The notes under the pieces were generated by a model. The model did not search any database. It saw nothing but the letters and a program-made list of their open reading frames with translations, and had not been told where the DNA came from. A stretch of 64,000 nt of DNA, from the NCBI RefSeq assembly GCF_011397635.1, contig NC_064762.1, positions 20,051,479 through 20,115,478 on the forward strand, written 5' to 3'. Position numbers and translations under genes: made by a program. Shown one piece after another: positions 13,463-26,464 of this stretch; positions within the stretch are counted from its first letter, which is position 1; each line of letters begins with the position of its first letter. Origin of the DNA: Epinephelus fuscoguttatus. Lineage: Eukaryota > Chordata > Actinopteri > Perciformes > Serranidae.

Positions 13463-15257
13463 ACAGTAGCAAAATTAACCTAAAGACTGACGTAACCTGT
13501 CAAGAATATCACAGTTAAGTGTTGACATCCCTGCTCTGGCCCCAATAAGTGCACTGCTGTGCATAAACTTGGTCAGAACATTATAGGACCCCTGTATGCC
13601 AAAAAAAAAACAACTCAAGCCATACAGGGAGGAAGGAAAGGAAATGTTTATGGAGGTTCTTCTCCTCTCTTCTCTCATCTGTCCTCCCTTTCTCTTCTCT
13701 CGATCACAAACAGCTGCTCAGTGATGGCACCCGCCTGCCAATGTCTATTTTCGGAGTTGATTCTAATAATAGTTTCTATTAGAGTGATGTCAAAAGTCTG
13801 TTCAGATGGCACAGGCTTGATCTAGTGTGTAGGGCAGGCTATTAAACCTTTGGTCAGCAAGTTTAGCTTAAGGTTTCCCTTCTGTTGTCAAATTAAGAAT
13901 AAGAACACAGGCTTGTATTTCCCCAAGGAGAGTACTCAAAAAAGGTATAATTTTGGCACTGCTGGTATTATCAGAAAAATTTAAACAATTCCTAGTTCCA
14001 ATCTAGCGTTGAAGTAGCAGACTAAACAAAAGGTGGAGGATAATATGCATGTGTGAGTGCTGTGTGCTCTTGTGGTGATAAGACCGATGACAGACTCAGG
14101 CTGACCCAGACCTCACCGTCATTATCTCTGTCCAGGCCTGACCACTAATATGGCCCAGCACCCTGTCAACACATCAAGGAAAAACATGCCTCCCTTTCTT
14201 AAAGACATGAGAACACATCAACTCCTACACACTGCGGAGGTTTTCATCAGCTCTGTCTAAGGCATAACTTCGGCTGAACACTACTGGTCGTGATTCACTC
14301 TCACTTAGAGCTTGTCTAATTACCTGACAATGACAGGGCGCAGGAGCACCTATGATAGAGCAGCACTACATGAGGCAGGTGGTAGTGTTTTAGCAAAATG
14401 ATGAAGAGTGCATCAAATCATAGAGCGCATAATGACACACAGATGCTCAAACAAACTCTGCTGTGTTATTTTGTTGTGGGTACATCCTCAGTCATTTAGC
14501 ACATCGGTTTCTAATCTTATCTAGTCATTCCTGGTGTTTACTGAAAAGACAATATGTCATGGAGAGGGTCTTAAACCTGTGACTCTGAGGTCATAGTCTT
14601 GTAGTATCACAAGTATGTGTATTGTGCATTTTATATGTATAGATTTCCATTTTAAAACACAGCGCTTTTATAAGTACAATGTGTTGAACTTAATGACTGT
14701 CTCTTCACTGATTGCGGAGGGGAGGAAGAACAAGTCCTAATAGCCATCAATTAAATATCACATTAGTGGTACAAAGTGCAATCAGAATGTTCACATGGAT
14801 AAAACAGAGAAGACCTCAGGGACAAATCAAATTCACCAGGGATGTATGTTACAATGCCACAAGCACCTTACCTTTGTCCCCACGCCTCTCAGTTAGCTTC
14901 TGTAATGAAGTTAGCCTTATAAAAGAGACCCATTTAGCGAGTAAGGTGCTGACCTCAGTGAACTCTCCTGTTGTGGGATGGAGCGAGGCAAATCTTGTGT
15001 TCTTACCTGACTCTCATCTTGTCCACTCAATGCTCTGCGGACATCTCTGACAATATTTTGAGGCTTTTGGTTTATCTCTATTTAAAAAAAAATGTTGAAT
15101 TTCCATTTATTGTTGTTTTTGAAATATGTTTTTAAAGTTTAGGTATACTCTTAACCAACACCGTGAGGCAAAAACAAAAGTTAACAGATTACTTCAGAAC
15201 ACTGGACTCCCCCTCACCTGACGCTGAAGCTGCTTATAAGTGTGTATTTTAGAAACT
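13463..15257. other. Non-coding stretch
   Basis: No gene, RNA or clear repeat recognised. Confidence 0.4.
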
Positions 15258-15334
15258 CGTAAGTCACTTGTGGTCCATTCAGAATGGACCCATGACCCAC
15301 TTTTGGACCATGACCCACTATTTGGGAACCACTA
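15258..15334. mobile_element. Truncated 3' end of the same hAT MITE
   Basis: AAGTCACTTGTGGTCCATTC through CACTATTTGGGAACCACTA parallels the last 75 bp of the 13150-13454 element (GAGTCACTTGCGGCCCATTC ... TTGGGAACCACCG). Confidence 0.65.
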
Positions 15335-15685
15335 ATCTGAAGACTTTCGATAGGTTAATCAATAGCAAAAATCAGCCTCCTTAGTTGATTTTCTATCTTG
15401 TGTTAATCGCCCTTACTTTTTTTTTTTTTTTTAATTTCATTTGTCTCAGTATACGTCCTTGCTTTCCCCACAACTTTCTTGCTGTAACCTACCCTGGGAA
15501 TCAGACGAATCCTTGAGCTCATGGTTCATTTGCTCTTGCAGATGTGTCTGGTTCCCTTCCTGTTCAGTTTCCGCCGGGCCAAATCCTCGGCAGGCCAACG
15601 AAAACCATTTTCTAATATGGAGCAGTTTTGATACATTGATTGACAGAGCAGCATCACCAGTCTCTGCTTCATCCAGTGCACCAGG

Positions 15686-15840
15686 CTCATAAAACTTCAG
15701 TCAAACTGACTAAGCAGCGCTGATCAAATATGAGTTAATATTCTGTTACTGCATTGCCTATTCGTGCCTCAGATGTTTTGAGAAACATATTTTAGTGTAC
15801 TGTTTAGCTGTAATTTGAGAGTTTGTGACCAGGCCGCAGT
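15686..15840. repeat. Dispersed repeat, copy 1
   Basis: CAGCGCTGATCAAAT, TGCATTGCCT and GTACTGTTTAGCTGTAAT reappear in the same order in tram2 intron 5. Confidence 0.6.
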
Positions 15841-16019
15841 TTTTGTCCTGTGTCACATGTTTAATTGCTGTCATTGGTTGTAGGTCTACCCTGTTGCATT
15901 CAGAGGTATTTTGGAAATCGAAAATTAACTGAGAGGTTCCAGACTGATTCACAAATGGCCCGAGCACCACGCTGTTCGAGGAGCTTATTGAAATCTAAGG
16001 GATTTTTATTCTTCTTCTT

Positions 16020-16310
16020 CCTTCAAATGAATTGCTGTTCTGGGGGGCTTAACATACTCCAAAACTCACAAAATTTGGCAGACACATCAGAACCGATGAA
16101 ACATGATATTTTTTGGGTTTCATGCTCAGGTGCAAAAAAATGACTCAGTAGCACCCCCTACAAAATTTCTGCGAAGAAGCCCCCAAAGTCAGTTTCATCT
16201 ACATGCACAAAACTTTTTAGGCACATGCAACACTCAAAGACGTACAAAAAGTCTCTTGGAGCCATGTTTTAAACCCAACAGGAAGTCAGCCATTTTGAAT
16301 TATATGTTTA
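16020..16310. repeat. Interspersed repeat of common fish type
   Basis: Contains phrases I recognise from many fish genomes: CACCCCCTACAAAATTTC, GACGTACAAAAAGTCTCTTG and CCCAACAGGAAGTCAGCCAT. The family name is not known to me. Confidence 0.45.
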
Positions 16311-16319
16311 ATATTTGTT

Positions 16320-17995
16320 TGTTTTGTAGTTTGTGTGGAATTTCACACCCACAATCCAATACCAACTAATACCAGGGCCACTGTCAGAGAAACTGTTTGT
16401 CATTAAAAGCAACTAATATCATGTAGAGGAGAGCAATGTATCATTTATGAGTTGATTAACCGGCTTCCTCTGAGCAAATCTACTGCCAAATGAGTATATA
16501 AACAATAGCCATTTTTGGATCATTTTCTGTTAACTACTTGTGCTGGATATGTAAACTGACGAGGGGATTGCTGCGTTCATGCGTGCACACAGCAGCAGAG
16601 GAGCAGAGTGTTCATGGGCGCAGAGCGTGATCTAACTTTAGATGGTCCTGATGTTTTCACATGCTCTATAGAGAGACAGTCAGCTGGAAAACTTTTTAAT
16701 TGAATCAGAACAATCCCTTCACACATCGGAGACTGGAATGAACCTTGCTCCATCTTATTGTCCCTTTCTATCACTCTAGCAGTCGCTCATGATTGAAAGC
16801 CTAATCACAAGCCTTTTGATGTATTCATCCATGCAGGAGACCGAGAGAGAAAGAATGCCGACAGCCAACATTCATCTCAACTATTATAACTGTCACACGT
16901 TAACAAAGACAACTGTACACTGCGTGGAAAGGTTAAATAGAGACCCAGTAGTATGTTGGGATGGATGATTAAGAAAAAACTGGGCTACTTTTAGGGAGTC
17001 GTAGTTAATCTTTCACCGAAACGCCATCCATTCCTCAGCCCCCAGTGGACTGTAAGTGCGGATTTTATTAACTGCTGCGAACGACCAGTTGTTCCCATCT
17101 GCTAAAGATAGCGCCATTGTTTAGATCAGCCGTGACATATGTTGGAACATGCTTGTTGAATGTTACTGCCTTTATTTCTGTCACGATTGTGTCTAGACAG
17201 GTCCCACCACTATCTGTCCTCCCTCTGTTCCATATCAGCGATAACAAATGACAATCTCTCGTCATTTGACGACCTCAGCAGCTCTCTGGCCCAATCAGGA
17301 CTCAGCATCCCATTACCTCACGACTCTGACATGAAGGAGCGAGTTTAGGCGGGCAGCGTGGTTTGATGATTCAGCGTTGGTCACATCCTTGTTGACCCAG
17401 TGGAACATCAGATAATGATGAGGCAGTGCTGACTTCGACAGTGTGCCCTCCTCTCCCATGTCCAGCCGATAAAGACGTGGAAATACAAACATTAGAGTTA
17501 TCTGAGGGCGGCATTCAGTGAGGCAGCTCCAGTCTGGTGGGGTCAGAGGTCAGATCGAGCTATGGACAGTTAACTTTGAAAATACATGTATATTATGTTT
17601 AAGGTTTATGGCTTGTATAGCTGGGAGTTTTACTGAATCTAAAACTGCTGATTTTCACATGGTAATACCTAGACTTTTTTAAAGGAAGCACAGGAAGTCC
17701 ACAGTACACAAGGTCATTTAGTAAAAACACAGCTCAGGAATTTTTTCCAGTAATAGAAAGTTATGGAAAAAAGAGGAAAAAGCCCAAATGAGGTGATGAC
17801 TATGCACCAGAATCCAACAGTGTAGTAAATTAAGTTTTGTTAAACTGCAGAGAGTTTGTGCTGCAAATTTCATTTTAAATGTCTTTTGATGTTCTATGTC
17901 ATTTTTTAAATCTAGTTTTACACAGTTTTTATGTATTTTTTAAATTAATTATTAAAATCATTTAGTCCATTGGAATCAGACAAATCCATACAAAG
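16320..17995. other. Non-coding stretch, mostly unique-looking
   Basis: No exon found. The stretch 17040-17360 is of mixed composition and free of recognised repeats, so it may be worth a conservation check. Confidence 0.35.
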
Positions 17996-19114
17996 GAGGG
18001 GTGGGTGATATGTCAATTGTTCTCAATGTATCGCAGCTTGTTCCACTCAGGATTTATAAAATGACTGTATATTGAACATCGAGTGTCAGCTGTTGCCTCT
18101 CACAGACACTAAAAGAAAAAAAAAAGTCACAAACATGCAATCCACTGCCCATCCAGACCACTCTCCTATGGGCAATAGTGTGTGAGAGGCAGTGTGTGTT
18201 TCTGTATCTGCAGGGCTCCAGACTGCAACTATTTAGTCCCATTTTGTGACCATGGAGCACCAGTGTGACTCGCAAATATTATTAACTAAAGAGTTAATTT
18301 AGTTAGTTTGTTTCCCACGCACAATGAATAAATCCTCACATTTAATGGCGCTGAGCTATCAGTTTAACTCTCCACTAACTGCTAACATCCAACTATTGAA
18401 CAGAAGCTTCAAGTTCACAACAAAACATCAACTCTTTGGTCCGAGACAAGCCAGGCCTTTCAAAATAAAAGCAACAGTCGTTATGCTTTGATTTATTTTA
18501 TTATAACAATACTTTATTTAAATTTATTATAAGAGTACTTTATCTAACTTTATTATGACGGTACTTTATTAAACTTTGTTATAACAGTACTTTATTTAAC
18601 TTTATTGTAACAATATGTTAATAAACTTTTTTATAACAGTACTTGATTTAATTTTATTGTAACAGTACCGTATTTAACTTTGTTATAACAGTACTTTTTT
18701 AAACGTTGTTGTAACAGTACTTGATTCAACTTAATTGTAGCAGTGAAATAACAATAATACATTTTATTTATACAGTGCTTTTACAGCTCTCAAAGACTCT
18801 TTACATTTAAAACCAAAGAAAAGAAGTACATACATGTAAGTGCAAAGACATAAACAGACGACAAGGACAATATAAAACAACAAGGTGCAAAAGCATAGTG
18901 CAAAACAAAGAAAAGGAGGGCACATGAGGAACCGAGAACCGAGTGCTTTGTTTAACTCAATTGTAACAGTAATTTATGTAGTAGTTTGTATTTTAATAGT
19001 CTACAGGAGTTTAGAGAAGATTTCTAAATATTGAAATATATATATCATGTATTGCAATATAGCCCAAAATTATACAGGCAATTTCATTTACAGGCCAGAT
19101 CGCCCAGCCCTTAT
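17996..19114. mobile_element. MITE with GGGTGGGTGATAT-type ends carrying a minisatellite
   Basis: The left end AGGGGTGGGTGATATG pairs with the reverse complement of the right end (AAGGGCTGGGCGATCTGG). The interior holds a 26-bp tandem repeat and a LINE/SINE-like tail (18745-18940). Borders are approximate. Confidence 0.5.
18495..18750. repeat. ~26-bp AT-rich minisatellite, about 9-10 units
   Basis: The unit approximates AACTTTATTATAACAGTACT plus TTATTT, repeated with scattered substitutions. An isolated unit recurs near 18952-18980. Confidence 0.8.
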
Positions 19115-20317
19115 ACAAACTGATAAGATCAGTACAGGCAAACAGAAGTGCCAGATGTTTAGGTTTGATTCACTGATGATAAAACTCTAGGCGAGAATGG
19201 ATGTGTATATGTATGAAGTGATTATCATGCTCAGCATCTCCTCTCTGTGCATATTTCAAACTGAGGTTGCGGATTTTATCAGTATTGACGACATCAGTGG
19301 GAGTCTTGTGTGTGTGGGGTCTGAGGCGGCGGGGAGCTCCACAACTGAGTGATTTTCTCAATGATTGTTATGACCCTGTGCTGTCAACAGAGCATCTATT
19401 CCTGTCTCTGCATCCATGTTAATGACGCCAACTGTGTGCGCGTGCCCGCGTGCGGTGTGTGAGCTGTGTTTAAATAGCCAAAACAGCTGGGATTTTGGAG
19501 CCTTACTGATGGTTGTGGTGAAGTGAGAGTGATTATGTTCAGAGCCCGTGCTGTGGCATCCGCATGTGTGTGTGTGTGTGTGTGCATACATTTGCATTTG
19601 TGGGTGTCTCACAGCGGAGGGATGTGTGTTATCCATTAAAGTAAATGAGGAAAAAATTCTGAATGTAGGGCAGGGGGCTCGGCGAGGCAGGATGGGGGGT
19701 TGAGCTGTTCCACTCTCGCCATTGTGGAATTTACTCTTCTCCAACCATGCTCTGGATGCTTTTAGATTGTGTCACCATCCAGCTATGTCTTGTAGTAGAT
19801 TGTACCTGTATTATATTAAAGAACACATGCCTCTTTAGCAGGCAGATCTTGTCACAAGAAGCTCCTGCCAACTAAGGGCTTTTCTAGCCTGCACAATCTG
19901 CGCTGACTGGATAACTTGAGACCACTGATTTGATTAAGCATTCATGCATCTGAGCCAAAAGACAAAGCTGAACTTTTCCTGGATCTCCAGGATTTGAGGC
20001 TTGATTCTCATAACGTTTTGTAAAGGTTTCCTGAGCTGTGCCTACTTCTTATTCATACAGATACAAACAATCACTGGAGTGAACTTTCTAGCATAGCCAG
20101 TTTTCCAACAGTGGCCTTAGATGAGCTGCAGAAGTGCTTTTGGGGCGGATTAAGGGACTTACTTAAGGACACATTGATGGCAGTTTGCCTAGTAGTAACG
20201 TTCCCAACTCATATTCCTTGTTTGTCTATAGACGTTCAAAGGCAACATACTCAGTTTGTCATTTTAACCTTCTGATTTCCACATGCATGTTCAAATACGA
20301 GGCATATGTTCCGTGCC
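19115..20317. other. Non-coding stretch
   Basis: Contains a short TG run near 19566-19582 and no recognised gene or interspersed repeat. Confidence 0.4.
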
Positions 20318-20549
20318 TGCGGCACAGTGGTGAGGTGATTAGCAATGTCGCCTAACAGGAAGAGTGTTCTTGGTTCAAACCCCGGGGTGGGGGAGCCTTT
20401 TACATGTTCCCCATGTCAGCGTGGGTTTCTTCCTACCACAGTCCAAAGACATACAGGTTAATTGGTGACTCTAAATTGGCCGTAGGTGTGAATGTGAGTG
20501 TGATAGGCTCCGCAACCCCCAACAGTATGCAAATGAATGAATGAATAAA
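20318..20549 (+). mobile_element. tRNA-derived SINE, copy 1 (internally deleted)
   Basis: The head resembles pol III A and B boxes (GGTGATTAGCAATG; GGTTCAAACCC), followed by the tail phrase CAGTCCAAAGACATACAGG and TTAATTGGTGACTCTAAATT, ending in a GAAT/AATG repeat. Relative to the 36.5-kb copy, the segment with CCAGGGTGTACCCCGCCC is missing. Confidence 0.7.
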
Positions 20550-21440
20550 TGTTCTGTGTCTGTTCTAACATTTAATTGACAATGTTGGGCGATCATTGAG
20601 CATCTGTTGTCCTAGTTTTTGTGGTTAACTCACATCGTTGGCACTTGTCGGCTGTTGGGGGCTTTCTTTCAGCCAATTTAGCATGTTGAATAAGCACTGG
20701 AGATGGCAGAGCCTATTGGTGAATGAAATCACTCTGAGTGGCAGTTCAGGTCACTGCATGAGAAGAGACACGAAAGTGAGGAAAGTAAACAAATGGCTAA
20801 AGTCAAGAGACTTTAAAACAAACTTGTTTATTAGGTAAGATTCTTTTTCACCATCGGTCTCTCTAGCAGAAACAGTCATTATTATGTGTCTTATATTTTG
20901 CTGGTGCACTGTAAATACCCTTTGTTCTTTCAGCGTTGGGTGGTTTTGTTAGCGTACAGGCTAACTAGCATCTTCAGCCTTTCCTGATGGTCTTCGGTTT
21001 TTAAATGACAAATACACACTACAGCTGCTTGCTGGTATGGAGAGATATTTCCTCTCATGTAGATGCAGAACATACATGCTAGTGTGTTCAAGTGCAACTT
21101 TTTGGCCAGGATGCAGGCGACTTTAGGAAACGCAGTAGTCGGCCTTCGTCCCCACTCTTTGATGTCGGTTTGGTGTGCCTGAGCCTTAAGATGCTCCCAC
21201 TGATTGAAATACGCATCCCAGCCTTCATAATTTTATGGCAGCACTATTCCACCAAAGAAAATTATATGACTGTCTTGTGCACCGTTTAGAAAAATGAATG
21301 TAAATCAGTGGCTGCTGCCTTGAAGGTGGGAATTAAATGTTAAATTATGGCATGCTTTGAGAAATTGTCGACAGTCATGTAAATTAGATGTAGTTTATAG
21401 TTAATGGACTAAATCTTTCAAACCACCAGTATGCTCCTTT
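20550..21440. repeat. Dispersed repeat sharing a segment with 36889-36992
   Basis: GGCAGTTCAGGTCACTGCAT through GGCTAAAGTCAAGAGACTTT and TTTATTAGGTAAGAT (20739-20851) is repeated at 36889-36992. The outer limits of this element are uncertain. Confidence 0.5.
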
Positions 21441-21488
21441 AAGCCTCCTTTAAGGTTACCACAGTCCAGTGTATGTTGTAACTCTCTA

Positions 21489-21490
<2 letters not shown>

Positions 21491-21524
<34 letters not shown>

Positions 21525-21530
21525 ACACAC
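21491..21530. repeat. (CA)n microsatellite
   Basis: CA run with a single T interruption at 21520. Confidence 0.95.
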
Positions 21531-22144
21531 TTACAAGAAAACCTAATAGAGTAGTAGAGGAGGTTAGATTGCCCACAGTGACATAAAAACTGCAGCAGAA
21601 CCAGGAAAAGCCCACAGCTCAGACCACCAGTCCCTTGATAGAGGTCATGTTACCAGGTCTACTTTATATACACAAGCCGAGAATGAGTGTGTAATCATGT
21701 CCTATGACACGCATGCTCTCAGTCATGCAAGCACACTTGGGTTTAGATACATTCATGCAGCAATTCATTTTCAGAGTGAGGTCAGGGCAGTACATTTATT
21801 TGTGGGAAGAAAAACATGACAGTAACACCTCAGATTGGCTCATGACAGGGAGGTTTGCATCTCACTCACACACTCACATCCTTATACTGTGCCTTCCTCA
21901 TCTAAACAATGCACTGTTTTATCTGTAAGTTGCATGTTAGGCTGTCAAATGTGCACCAACATTCACACACACTGGGGTCCAATCAGCTGCTGTCAGCTGG
22001 ATACTGTTAGTGTTACGCTGGGGGTTGGTGAAAAAAAAAAGGAGAAGGGAGAGAGACGAGGAATGCAATCTCAACACCTTCAGCTCCTGCCCTATTCACC
22101 TTGCATGTTGTTCTGCAGGAATGCCATTAGCTCAGTGAAAAATG

Positions 22145-22145
22145 G

Positions 22146-22192
<47 letters not shown>
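22145..22192. repeat. (TG)n microsatellite
   Basis: Uninterrupted TG run. The open frame across it is a dinucleotide artefact. Confidence 0.97.
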
Positions 22193-22201
<9 letters not shown>

Positions 22202-23104
22202 ATGGGCTCTTGAATGTGAGCGTGCAGATGTCTGCATGCCTGTCTGTGTGGTGTCTGAGTGAGAAGCCGGAGGAAGAGCTACAACAGAATACATTCTGTG
22301 AGTCTAAGAGTGTCTATAAACATTGATTTGAGTTTTGGAGGCATTGTCTTTGTGTCTGTGTGCATCACGTGAACGTTGGGTCTCAGACAGCACTTTAATG
22401 TTGTAGATTAAGTAGGCACTGGCTGTGTGCTGATTGAAAACAGACGCTTTTGCTCAGACTTCTTACACACATGCACACACATGCCAGCACATTGTTTCAA
22501 TGCACCCTTCCCTCCCCCTCTAAATGCTATATATCCCCTTAAGGGAAAATTATTACCCATAGTGTTATGCATTTTGTCATCTAAGCACTTAAGTTATTCA
22601 CTGCATAATTGAGCTGTTTTTCTAATCTGATTTGGAACAAAAACTCTCCATACTATGTGTGGCTGCAAATTATTTCTGTCTCTTGTAAAAAGTGTGTGTT
22701 GTGCACACTGTATTTTATGTTTTCTCACACACTTTCCCCTGCCTTTACTGCACTCAAAAATGGTGCTAAACAGTACCCAAAAATAGTATTTTTTTTTATT
22801 TTTCTATATAGAGCTATTAAAGATGCCATATAGCACTATATTGTTGTTTTGATTTTTGAGCCTCGGGGCCCCTGAATGATGCCAGATAATACCACAGACA
22901 AATTAATATGCTTCAAAATGACATTTTGACTCAAAGGTATAAAATCCTGTATCAAATGCTCACAGAGAAATACAATATATCACCTTTTCAATTCTTGAAA
23001 TATTTCTGTACACAAGGGGGCAAAGAGTTTGAGAGACAGTTAAAACCACTGTGTTATCCTCTGGAAATACACTGTTTGTAGGCTGTTTAATATTGTGTTT
23101 TCAC
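22193..23104. other. Non-coding stretch
   Basis: No gene or clear repeat recognised between the TG run and the tandem array. Confidence 0.4.
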
Positions 23105-24475
23105 TCTATACCCAGTAAACTGGACTAAACTAAGCTGAAGAACAGGTAGAGAACCTGTAAAGAACAATACAGGGACTTAGAAGGTTCTCTACTCGTTCCT
23201 CAGCATAGTTATGTTTAGTGTACTGGGGAAGAATCTGTAGAGAACTCTAAAGAACCATACTGGAGCTTAAAGTGTTCTCTAGTGGTTCTTTGGATTAGTT
23301 AGGTTTAGTTTACTGGGAAAAGAATCACTACAGGACTCTAAAGAAGCATAGAGGGGCTTAATGGTTCTCTAGTGGTTCTACGATTTAGTTAATAATTTTA
23401 GTTTAGTTTACTCTGAAAAGAGTCAACTGGGAAAATAATCAGTACAAGACTCTAAAGAACCACAGAATGGCCTAAAAGGTTATCTAGTGGTTCTTTGGCT
23501 TAGTTAAGTTTAGTTTACTGGGGAAAGACTCAGTAGAGAACTCTTGAGAACCATGCGGAAGCGTAAAAGGTTCTTTGGTTTAGTTAATAAGTTTAGATTA
23601 CGAGGGGAAAAAGACAGTAAAGAACCTTTACAAAATATTAGAGTTGGTTAAATGTTTCTTTGGCTTAATTCAGTTTAGTTTAAAAGAGAAAAGAAACAGT
23701 AGAGAACTCTAAAGAGCCATTTTGGGCTTAACATGTTCTCTTCTGGCTTTTTTGGTTTAAGTTTAGTTTACTGGGGAAAGAGCCAGTTAAGAACCTCTAA
23801 AGAACCATCTGGGGGCTTAAAATTTCCTCTACTAGTTCTTCAGCATAGTTAAGTTTAGTTTACAGGGGAAAGAATTAGTAGAGAACTCTAAAGATCCATA
23901 ATGGAGCTTAAAAGGTTCTCTACTGGTTCTGTGGCTTAGTTAAGCCCTGTTTAGTGGTTAAAGAGCCACTACAGAACCACTAAAGTATCATAGATTGGCT
24001 TAAAATATTCTCTAGTGGTTCTTTGGCTTAGTTAAGTTTAGCTTACAGGGGAAAGAGCCGGTAAAGCTCCTCTAAAGAACATTAGAGTGGCATAAAAGCT
24101 TCTCTACTGGTTCTTCAGCTTAGTTAAGTATAGTTTAAAAGAGAAAAGAACCAGTAGATAACTCTAAAGAGCCATATGGGGGCTTAAAATGTTCTCTACC
24201 GGTTCTTCGGCTTAAGTTTAGCATACTGGGGAAAGAGCCAGTTAAGAACCTCTAAAGAAACTAATAGTGGTTTAAAAGGTTCTCTGCTTTTTCATCGGTG
24301 TAGTTAAGTTTAGTGTATTGGGAAAAGAATCAGTAGAGAACTCTAAGGAACCATACAGGATCTGAAAAGGTTCTCTACTGGTTCTTCTGTTTAGGTAATA
24401 AGTAAGTTTACTGGGGAAACAGTCGGTGTAGAACCTCTAAAAAACCACAGAATGGCTTTAGAAGTTGTTTGTGTT
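23105..24475. repeat. Tandem array of ~91-bp units, about 15 copies
   Basis: The landmark TACTGGGGAAAGA recurs at about 23221, 23311, 23517, 23769, 24226 and 24410, with diverged versions between, giving a period of 82-93 bp. Each unit carries AGTAGAGAACTCTAAAGAAC and GGTTCTCTACTGGTTCTT. These two are complementary, so single units can form hairpins, for example CAGTAGAGAAC (24331-24341) with GTTCTCTACTG (24370-24380). It is non-coding and diverged between units. Confidence 0.9.
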
Positions 24476-26464
24476 GCTATATAACACCTCAACCCACATC
24501 GAAGAACCACCGAGGAACCAACCTCTTTCTGTGTGTGCAGCTTTCTGAATATACAGTAAATCTAAGTCAGAGCTGGCTCTAGTTGCCCACAGCTCTTGCT
24601 TCACCCATGGATAGAGTGAGGAGTGTCACCACATTAAGACTTACGCTTCGAGTGCATCACAGAAAAGTCATAGTGTAGATTAAGCTGTCTTTATTGGGGC
24701 CAAAATCTCGGAGAGCTAAAGCAGACCAAGCATTAAAGAATGGCCTAAAACGTTGGCCCAGGTCTGATCTCATCTCAGATTTAGCATGGTTTAATATTTC
24801 ATTATATCCCCTCTGGCTTACGGGGCTTTGTCCCAACTGTGTTCTGCATCGGTCAGCACATGGCCCACAAACAGACACACACAGACATGCACACACGCAC
24901 ATACACACTCTCTGGCCTGCAGAGCCCAGTGAAAACAAAGCCAGGCTCTGCCAGTGTAAACACAGCCCATTGTTATGGGCACTCTTTCCCGCCTCGTATC
25001 TTCGCTCCCCGTGGCGGTCCAGGGCTCTGAGAGGTACGGCGCTGGCACGAGTCCCGTTTAGTGCAGTTATATTAAGACTCATTTGCCATATGTTTATGTG
25101 ACCATGTCATTATAATGCAGGCTGTAGAGTGTGATTTATGTCCTCGGTTTCTCTCCCTCGCGCTCCTCTTTCTCTCTGTTACTGCTTCAGTTTTTACTGC
25201 CTGGCTCCTCAAGTGTGGTTTGTGGCCGTTTGCTTCGAGAGGTTTTAGCTTTTTGACAATTATTTTTAGACAAGCAGCAGTCAATTTACTATAATGTACC
25301 AGCTTCTGCCAACAAAGTAAGCCCATAGAAAAACATGGGAAATGTTTGGAAGGATAGATATTCTCATGTTAAACAAGTGTGCTGGACTGCGTGTGTGTGC
25401 ACATATGCCAGACACTGCATCCGTATGTGTTATCTGTGTGAACTAAGTGTGCATGCACGAGTGTATCTCAACTATATGTCCCTTAATTGCGTGAAAGATG
25501 TGTGTGAGCGAGAGTGTGTGTGTGTCACATCGTGGCGTCTCTCAGCTGTGACCCTGGGCCACATGTGCAGCCAATTAGGTCCAATCAGAAGGCTGTAATC
25601 AGGGCGTGGCGTGGGGATGGTGGCAGTGTGGCAGTAGGGGAGTTTTAAGACCCATGATTAGTGTGTCAGGCTGATGAGGAAGGACAGGGGGGAACTGCCA
25701 GGTCGAATCCCGTTTCGTCGTTTCTCCGCATATTTCACCTCCACATGTGAGGGACTATGTTTATTTAGTTTGTGCCAACCAGACCTGGATAAAATAAGGT
25801 TTCAGATTCTTGTCTTTTAACCTATTTAGGTGACAGATTGGTGCGGTGCGCCACATGAGATGATGCAATTACAGAAAGGTATTTAAATGTAAGAGTATTC
25901 CTTTCTACAGCTGGCAGCTCACACCATATGAGTTCACCTACAGCAGCATGGTGAACCCATCTAAGCAGCTTAAAGCAAAGCCAGGAACCAGATTCACTGA
26001 AGCTGTTTGAAGTCTGTGAGTTTCAGTCAGCCAGCTTTGTTGAATGACTTTCAGTGAGATAGCATCTAGAACTTCCTCCTCTCACATGTGCATTGCTTCA
26101 TAAAGCGCTCTCAGATGATATGGTTATGTATGGCGAAATGAATTACAGAGTTCTAGGGTGTGACTGCGCAGGCTCTTTCTGAAAGAAGTTAATCAGTTAC
26201 TGTTCTCATTGGCTGCACTGCAGTGAAAGAAATATTTTAGTAAGTCAGTGTTGTAAGTAAGAAACTTATTACTCAACTTTGAACCCAGTGGAGCAATTAC
26301 AGCGTGCAGAGTCACAGTAGTTGCATTGTATAGATGCAGCTGTGATTGTGCGTGATTAAAGGACTCACATCTCCTTCATGCAGGCCCGTTTAAATCAAAC
26401 ATGTTTTGCTTGGGGTTCATTCATTACTTCTGTAATACCTCTATACTTACTTCTCTAATCTACT
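24476..26464. other. Non-coding stretch, repeat-poor
   Basis: No exon recognised. Overlapping frames on both strands near 24660-25100 are open but have no family resemblance and no splice logic. The block 24650-25200 has higher GC and no recognised repeat. Confidence 0.4.

Noticed and set aside
21835..22326. 163-codon open frame
   Set aside because: Its centre is a translated TG microsatellite (Cys-Val run), and the ends have no family resemblance or splice logic.
23105..24475. CRISPR-like regular spacing of repeats
   Set aside because: Units are contiguous and diverged along their whole length, with no short constant repeat separated by unique spacers, and the genome is a vertebrate.
24657..25101. 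Overlapping 135-141-codon frames on both strands
   Set aside because: No known domain, mutually antisense, and part encodes the CACA-derived THTH/VCVC composition.
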